Shown here: positions 1 to 4,599 of the stretch, in pieces
Numbering within the stretch: the stretch's first letter is position 1
Layout of the letters: the number at the start of each line of letters is the position of its first letter
Assembly: GCA_003978185.1 (NCBI GenBank)
Contig: QOAH01000032.1
Coordinates: forward strand, 1 to 6,851
Source: Candidatus Thioglobus sp.
GTDB lineage: Bacteria > Pseudomonadota > Gammaproteobacteria > PS1 > Thioglobaceae
DNA: 6,851 nucleotides
Direction: 5' to 3'
Translations under genes and position numbers: made by a program
The notes under the pieces: model-generated
Told to the model about the DNA's origin: nothing
What the model saw: only the letters and a program-made list of their open reading frames with translations
Database searches by the model: none

Positions 1-1
1 T

Positions 2-787
2 TGTGCACAAGCCATTATTGATGCTAGTGTTCAGCGTGTGGTTATCGCTACACTAGATCCAAACCCTTTGGTTAGCAGTCAAGGTCTAGCACTATTGGAG
101 GCAGCCGGTATCCAAGTCGATGTTGGCTTGTTAGAAAATGAAGCCTTGACGCTTAATAGTGGCTTTATTAAACGCATGCAAACTGGCCTGCCTTTTGTCA
201 CTTGCAAAATCGCCATGAGTCTCGATGGTAAAACTGCCATGGCTTCAGGTGAAAGCCAATGGATTACAGGTGAAGCCGCTAGAACAGATGTGCAACATCT
301 ACGTGCTAAACACCAAGCTATCATGACCGGATCTGGCACTATCTTGTCTGACAATCCGTCCATGACTGTGCGACTTGATGCGTCTACTGTATCGCCTTTA
401 AGAGTGGTGATTGACAGCCGACAAAAAATCACAGATCAAACGCTTAATATTTTTTCAAAGGATGCACCTACTTTAATTCTCGATCCCAGTAACAGCAAAA
501 CACTTGAAAATGGTAAACTCGATTTAACCGATGCACTCAAACAATTGGGCGACCAAGGTATCAACACTGTTTTACTTGAAGCTGGACCTAACTTAATTGG
601 AGCGATGATTGAAGCACATTTGATTGATGAGTTTATCATTTATACCGCACCAATACTTATGGGTAGTCATGCCAATTCAATGGCAACATTGGTACTTGGC
701 ACCATGGCAGATAAAATCCAACTTCAGCTTAGCGATATCAGAATGGTGGGGGATGATATCCGCATAACCGCTAATATAAAAACATGA
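2..787 (+). CDS. ribD: RibD, bifunctional riboflavin biosynthesis deaminase/reductase, 3' part (5' end outside window)
   Basis: RibD deaminates the pyrimidine product of GTP cyclohydrolase II and then reduces its ribose with NADPH, in the cytoplasm. The frame is open from base 2, and the first codon there is a Cys that aligns with the second zinc-ligand Cys of the deaminase domain (PPC-type motif, about Cys84 in E. coli). The window therefore starts inside the deaminase domain and the GTG at 38 is not the gene start. About 261 residues are visible. The deaminase tail carries the ATLDPNPLV motif. The reductase domain follows, with KIAMSLDGKTAMASGESQWIT and, near the C terminus, LLEAGPNLIGAMIE and LIDEFIIYTAPILMG, all typical of RibD/RibG. 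The alignment to E. coli RibD is from memory but strong along the whole length. The stop codon overlaps the coaBC start in ATGA, which suggests one transcript and translational coupling. The linker between the reductase motifs is somewhat shorter than in E. coli. There is no sign of decay. Confidence 0.96.
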   Translation, partial: CAQAIIDASVQRVVIATLDPNPLVSSQGLALLEAAGIQVDVGLLENEALTLNSGFIKRMQTGLPFVTCKIAMSLDGKTAMASGESQWITGEAARTDVQHLRAKHQAIMTGSGTILSDNPSMTVRLDASTVSPLRVVIDSRQKITDQTLNIFSKDAPTLILDPSNSKTLENGKLDLTDALKQLGDQGINTVLLEAGPNLIGAMIEAHLIDEFIIYTAPILMGSHANSMATLVLGTMADKIQLQLSDIRMVGDDIRITANIKT

Positions 788-1977
788 GCAGCTTAACCAA
801 TAAACGTATTATTCTTGGCGTTAGCGGTTCAATTTCTGCTTATAAAGCGCCCGATATTGTGCGTCGTTTGCAAGATTTAGGCGCCGAAGTGCGTGTTATC
901 TTAACTCAAGGTGGTGCGCAATTTATTACCGAGCTATCCCTGCAAGCCACCTCTAAAAACAAAGTTCATGATAATTTATGGGATAAAGAAGCCGAGCTGT
1001 CCATGGGACATATTGAATTAGCTAAATGGGCAGATGCGCTATTAATTGCACCGGCCAGTGCTAATACAATCGCTAATCTAACCGCAGGCAAAGCTTGCGA
1101 TTTACTCAGTAGTGTGTTTTTAGCTAGCGATTGCCCGGTTTTAATTGCACCGGCCATGAATCAACAAATGTACACCTCTAGCAGTGTTCAAGACAACCTG
1201 GTCACACTTGTACAGCGTGGCATTCAGATCATTGATCCTGCGTATGGAGTACAAGCCTGTGGTGATATTGGTGAAGGACGACTGGCTGAATCAGCTGAAA
1301 TCGCTAGGCAGGTAGGTTCAATATTTCAATCTACTAAACTGAGTGGTAAAAAAGTGCTAATCACTTTAGGTGCCACCATTGAAGCAATTGACCCTGTTCG
1401 CTACCTGTCCAATCATTCCAGTGGCAAGATGGGCATGGCCTTAGCAGATGCTTGTATTGAGGCAGGCGCACAAGTGACATTAATCCTTGGCAATATTTCT
1501 ACTTCAATCAGTGAACCTTCTAAGCAAATATTCGCTATCAGTGCCGAGCAAATGTACCAAACAGTGATGGAAAATATCAATGATCAAGATATTTTTATTG
1601 CATGTGCGGCGGTGAGTGATTATTCGATAAAAAACCCTAAAAATCACAAAATCAAGAAGTCTGATCAAGCAATCACAATAGAGCTTATCCCAACCAAAGA
1701 TATTTTAAAAGACGTTTGTCATTTACCTCAAAGGCCCATTTGTATTGGTTTTGCTGCAGAGACACAAAACTTACTTGAAAATGCCCAAAACAAGCTTAAA
1801 AACAAGGGTTGTGATGCCATTATTCTAAATGATGTTTCAAACGCCGATTTTGGATTTAAAAGTGACGAAAACGAGGTGGTGTTTATCGATCAGAAAAGCA
1901 GTATAAAACTGACGAAAAGTAGTAAACAAAAACTGGGTCGAAAAATTATTGAAATCATCAGTGAAAAGTTATTATAA
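784..1977 (+). CDS. coaBC: CoaBC, phosphopantothenoylcysteine decarboxylase / phosphopantothenate-cysteine ligase
   Basis: This bifunctional cytoplasmic enzyme makes two steps of coenzyme A synthesis: CTP-dependent joining of cysteine to 4'-phosphopantothenate, and FMN-dependent decarboxylation of the product. It has 397 residues, the usual length. CoaC half (about 1-180): the FMN-binding start GVSGSISAYKAPD, catalytic His76 in MGHIELAKWAD, the substrate clamp PAMNQQMY (123-130) and catalytic Cys159 in ACGDIGEGRLAE. CoaB half (about 188-397): IDPVRYLSNHSSGKMG with Asn210, CAAVSDY (274-280), the Lys-rich KIKK at 289-292 and IGFAAET (321-327). These positions match the E. coli enzyme almost exactly, from memory. 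Differences from the common consensus are GATIE in place of GPTRE (196-200), Tyr in place of Trp at the end of the clamp, and PTKDIL in place of KNPDIL. The ATG overlaps the ribD stop and lacks a clear Shine-Dalgarno sequence, so translation is probably coupled to ribD. The product needs FMN, which derives from the RibD pathway. Confidence 0.97.
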   Translation: MSSLTNKRIILGVSGSISAYKAPDIVRRLQDLGAEVRVILTQGGAQFITELSLQATSKNKVHDNLWDKEAELSMGHIELAKWADALLIAPASANTIANLTAGKACDLLSSVFLASDCPVLIAPAMNQQMYTSSSVQDNLVTLVQRGIQIIDPAYGVQACGDIGEGRLAESAEIARQVGSIFQSTKLSGKKVLITLGATIEAIDPVRYLSNHSSGKMGMALADACIEAGAQVTLILGNISTSISEPSKQIFAISAEQMYQTVMENINDQDIFIACAAVSDYSIKNPKNHKIKKSDQAITIELIPTKDILKDVCHLPQRPICIGFAAETQNLLENAQNKLKNKGCDAIILNDVSNADFGFKSDENEVVFIDQKSSIKLTKSSKQKLGRKIIEIISEKLL

Positions 1978-2006
1978 AAACAAAAAACCTTGTCAAATCA
2001 ACACTC

Positions 2007-2042
2007 AACGGAGTTACTCACAAAACTGTGGATAACTCTGTT
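2007..2042. repeat. Imperfect inverted repeat with facing DnaA-box-like arms
   Basis: The arms GAGTTACTCACA (2011-2022) and TGTGGATAACTC (2027-2038) pair around the loop AAAC (2023-2026) with one C-A mismatch (2017/2032) and one T-G wobble (2018/2031). Pairing extends outward through a G-T wobble and three Watson-Crick pairs to 2007/2042, giving a 16-position stem. No T-run follows on either strand, so it is a poor intrinsic terminator. As DNA it is a pair of facing DnaA-like sites. As RNA it would be a hairpin at the 3' end of the coaBC message. Confidence 0.6.
2027..2035 (-). promoter_or_regulatory. Consensus DnaA box (TTATCCACA on the minus strand)
   Basis: The plus strand reads TGTGGATAA, the exact complement of the high-affinity DnaA box TTATCCACA. 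The surrounding 15 bases, CTGTGGATAACTCTG (2026-2040), are the complement of the sequence I remember around box R4 of E. coli oriC. A facing, degenerate box TTACTCACA (2014-2022, one mismatch to the relaxed consensus TTWTNCACA) lies four bases away. The match to the motif is direct. DnaA binding and any role, such as titration, control of a neighbour or part of an origin, are inference. Only one consensus box is present, which argues against a full canonical oriC. Confidence 0.6.
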
Positions 2043-2059
2043 AATATCTTGTCAAAATT

Positions 2060-2093
2060 CATAGAAAACACCGATATATTGCGGTTTTCTATG
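2060..2093. terminator. Perfect 10-bp hairpin, candidate weak terminator of ribD-coaBC
   Basis: CATAGAAAAC (2060-2069) is exactly complementary to GTTTTCTATG (2084-2093), with a 14-base loop in which two further C-G pairs (2072/2083 and 2073/2082) can form if two bases bulge. It lies 83 bases after the coaBC stop. The stem is AT-rich and is followed by GTTTTGAAT, not a clean T-run, so intrinsic termination would be weak. A 3' stabilising hairpin or a protein-binding palindrome are alternatives. The pairing is directly visible and the function is inferred. Confidence 0.35.
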
Positions 2094-2136
2094 GTTTTGA
2101 ATAGAAACTAAACAATTTATTTTTTTAATTAAATAT

Positions 2137-2159
2137 CAATAACTTATAAAAGTTTATTG
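2137..2159. repeat. Small AT-rich inverted repeat
   Basis: CAATAA (2137-2142) pairs with TTATTG (2154-2159). After a one-base bulge at 2153, CTT (2143-2145) pairs with AAG (2150-2152) around a short loop. It sits at the end of the most AT-rich block of the gap. Sequence this AT-rich forms such stems by chance, so the entry is descriptive only. Confidence 0.25.
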
Positions 2160-2166
2160 CAAATGG

Positions 2167-2316
2167 CTATATTAGAAAACATTCATTTACATCATTAACA
2201 ACCCATAAGAGGATAACTTTTGATGTTCCACGTATTAAATCAAGTGTTTCACGAAATATTAGACTATCATAAACTAGTAATTCTTTAACCCAACCATCAT
2301 CTAGTTTTACTGTCAA
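2167..2316 (-). pseudogene. Possible relic of a VapB-like (ribbon-helix-helix) antitoxin gene
   Basis: The minus strand is open for 50 codons in the most AT-rich part of the gap. Read from the TTG at 2316, the product begins LTVKLDDGWVKELLVYDS, followed by an RETLDLI segment. A short beta strand, then LDD-x-x-V-K-E, then an R-E-x-x-D-L helix resembles the start of VapB/DUF2191-type antitoxins as I remember them. The rest (RGTSKVILLWVVNDV) does not look like the usual basic tail. There is no ATG. The codon two before TTG is ATA, which could be a decayed ATG. No Shine-Dalgarno sequence is visible, and no toxin gene lies downstream in 1978-2166. A relic is therefore more likely than a working gene, and a chance open frame is also possible. 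It is head-to-head with comEC with only four bases between starts, leaving no room for a promoter of its own outside comEC. Confidence 0.28.
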
Positions 2317-2320
2317 TTTT

Positions 2321-4599
2321 ATGCTAATTTACGCCCTAAATTTTCTACTCGGTATCAGTGTATTTTCATTCAAAAATATACTTGAAATATCAAATAATGA
2401 ATGGGGTGTAATCTTATGTGCTTTTTTAGTGATTTTGACGCTATTTAAACACCACAAACTACTATCACTCAACGGCCTGGTTTTTTTACTAGGTTTTGCT
2501 TGGATGGGCTGGTTTTCTGTACAAAATTTAAACACCCATGTAGATGATATTTACCTTAATCAACCGATACTCGTTACCGGTGTAATCGCAGATTTACCCG
2601 AATCCTCTACCGATAAAACCAAATTTATTTTTTATGCCAATTCTCCCTTTAAAAGCCGACTTAAACTCTCTTGGTATGGCAAAAATCGCCCTGATTTACA
2701 AACGGGTGATGCTTGGCAATTACAACTCAAACTTAAACGCAATAATGGCTACCAGAATTTGGGTGGATTTGATTACGAGCAATGGTTATTTTATAAACAG
2801 ATGGGTGCAACAGGTTATGTTAGATCTTCAAAATCCAATCAACTGATTCAAGTTAATCATGCTAATTCAATAGATCAATTTAGGCAAGATCTTCGTTATT
2901 CATTACAGCCATTTTTGCAAACGTTAGATTTTGGTGGTGTGATTAATGCATTGATTATTGGTGACCGATCCTTTATTAAGGAATCACATTGGGTATTATT
3001 TAAAGACACTAATACCACGCATTTAAGTGTTATCTCTGGGCTCCACATTGGTTTGATTTCTGGATTTGTGTTTTTGTTAGCACAATTTTTATGGCGTCGT
3101 TGTCAGCGTTGCTGTCATCAGATTCCAGCTCAAGTATTGGCCGCCTATTTTGGATTACTCTCGGCTTTTTTATATGCACTGATTGCAGGTTTCTCTATCC
3201 CAACAGGTCGATGGCCGGTGTGGTTTTTGTCAGCTTGATTCTACGGCGCCATCATAATATCTGGCAACTTTATGGTTTAGCACTTATTTTGGTATTAGCC
3301 AATAATCCACTGAGTATTTTCAGTGTTGGTTTTTGGCTGTCGTTTTACGTGGTTGGAGTGATTATATATGGCGTTAAACAGCATCAAAATAAATCCTGGT
3401 TGTATCGACTGCTTTATATACAACTGCTAATTAGTGTTGCTACACTACCTTTAATTGCTTGGTTTTTTGCCTCAGGTTCTTTACTCTCACCTATTGCCAA
3501 CCTAGTTGCAATCCCAGTCTTTAGTTTTATTGTTACACCGTTGTCTTTAATCGGTGCACTATTGGTACTTATTGGTTTGCTTTATCCGGCTGAATTAAGC
3601 TTTGCAGTGGCCAATCAAGCTTTGGCTGGGCTTAGCTATTTTCTAGGCTTATTACAGCAGTTTGAGTTTAATCAATGGCATTACGCTCAAACACAAACAC
3701 TCGACCTGATACTGTTTGTATTGGCTATGTTTATAGTGCTTTCACCCAAAGACTTAAAACTACGGCTGTTATCGGTGCCAATATTGGCCTTAATGTTGTT
3801 TGTACCGAATGAAAAAATTGCACAAAATACAGTCTTAATCACCATCCTTGATGTGGGACAGGGAATCTCACATGTGGTGCAAACACAAAACCACACACTA
3901 TTATTTGATACCGGCGCTCGATATCCCTCCGGCTTCAACTTAGGAGAAAGTGTTATTAATCCCTTTCTCAAAGCTAAACAAATTAGTAGCTTAGATAGAA
4001 TTATTATTTCACATGCAGACAATGACCACATTGGTGGTTTAATTGATGTATTGTCAGCATTCGAGGTAGGAGAAATACTCACTTCAACACCGAATAAAAT
4101 CACCCGAAAATCGGCTTATTGTTATGCTGGGCAACAATGGCGCTGGGATGGTGTGCTGTTCGAGATATTAAATCCTACTCAAAACACTCGCTTAAAGGGT
4201 AACAATGCCTCCTGCGTTTTGAAAGTCTCCACCGACCAATTCTCAGTGTTGTTAAGTGCTGACATCGAGAAAAAAACTGAAAAAAGATTGGTGAAATATC
4301 AAAGAGAGCAGCTTAATAGCGATATTTTAATCTCGCCCCATCATGGTAGTAAAACCTCTTCTACACAAGCGTTTCTCGATGCAGTTTCACCTTCAATAAT
4401 CATTATATCAAGCGGCTATCAGAACCGCTTTAACCACCCCGCTAAACAAGTGACTGATCGATACAAAGCCAATAAAATAAAATCAATCAACACTAATTGC
4501 TCAGGTCAAATAAGTATTAAATTGGGGGACGAAATTAGTATTAACGAATACAGGAAAGACCATGCGCGCTACTATAATCGAAAATGCTCAGACCTTTAA
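2321..4599 (+). pseudogene. comEC: ComEC/Rec2 DNA-uptake channel protein, interrupted by one frameshift
   Basis: ComEC is the inner-membrane channel that brings single-stranded DNA into the cytoplasm in natural transformation. The first part (305 residues, stop at 3236-3238) has two or three N-terminal membrane segments, then an OB-like DUF4131 domain (about 80-170, with VTGVIADLP, LQTGDAW, NLGGFDYEQWL and ATGYV). The competence domain then starts, with IIGDRS and the hallmark THLSVISGLHIGL (233-245), and runs to AGFSIPTGR. The second part continues in the -1 frame from about 3212 (VVFVSLILRRHH, then NNPLSIFSVGFWLSF). It has further membrane segments and a C-terminal metallo-beta-lactamase-like domain: DVGQG (3850-3864), DTG, SHADNDHIGG (4009-4038), NNASCVLKV, SADIE and HHGSKTSS (4339-4362). 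Restoring one base would give about 759 residues, a normal ComEC length. The ATG at 2321 is the first possible start after an in-frame stop at 2270, and no Shine-Dalgarno sequence precedes it. Its stop overlaps that of dnaE. The identity is firm. Whether the break is real decay, an assembly error or recoding is open. Confidence 0.93.

Larger units (their letters stand above)
1978..2320. other. AT-rich intergenic region between coaBC and comEC
   Basis: This is the only long stretch without a convincing intact gene. From left to right it holds: a CTTGTCAAA 9-mer at 1989-1997, repeated at 2048-2056; an imperfect inverted repeat carrying a DnaA box (2007-2042); a 10-bp perfect hairpin (2060-2093); a block at 2101-2160 with only 8 G or C in 60 bases, including T7 at 2120-2126; a small bulged hairpin (2137-2159); and a 50-codon minus-strand open frame that may be an antitoxin relic. 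I see no convincing -35/-10 pair for comEC. The spacer may serve as terminator of ribD-coaBC and promoter of comEC, but neither is proven from sequence alone. Confidence 0.8.

Noticed and set aside
1..10. Palindrome TTGTGCACAA at the left edge
   Set aside because: It lies within ribD codons of a conserved Cys-Ala-Gln stretch; a 10-base palindrome is not remarkable by itself, and it differs from the DnaA box.
38..40. GTG as start of ribD
   Set aside because: The frame is open to the left edge and the residues before GTG (C, AQAIIDASVQR) align with the deaminase domain, so the gene is cut by the window edge.
79..432. Antisense open frames inside ribD, coaBC, comEC and dnaE
   Set aside because: They lie opposite or within strongly conserved genes, have no recognisable domains, and are explained by codon composition.
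1978..2320. A complete chromosomal origin
   Set aside because: Only one consensus DnaA box and one degenerate box were found by eye, and the neighbours are not typical origin genes. It is kept as a finding, not annotated as an origin.
3091..3211. An ATG at 3091 that could start a separate second gene for the C-terminal half of comEC
   Set aside because: The residues from 3091 to about 3211 in this frame resemble nothing in ComEC, while the other frame there encodes conserved ComEC sequence. The second half is the continuation of a shifted gene, not a new gene.
4571..4577. TATAAT near the end of comEC as a promoter -10
   Set aside because: No matching -35 lies about 17 bases upstream, and the only gene downstream is on the opposite strand.
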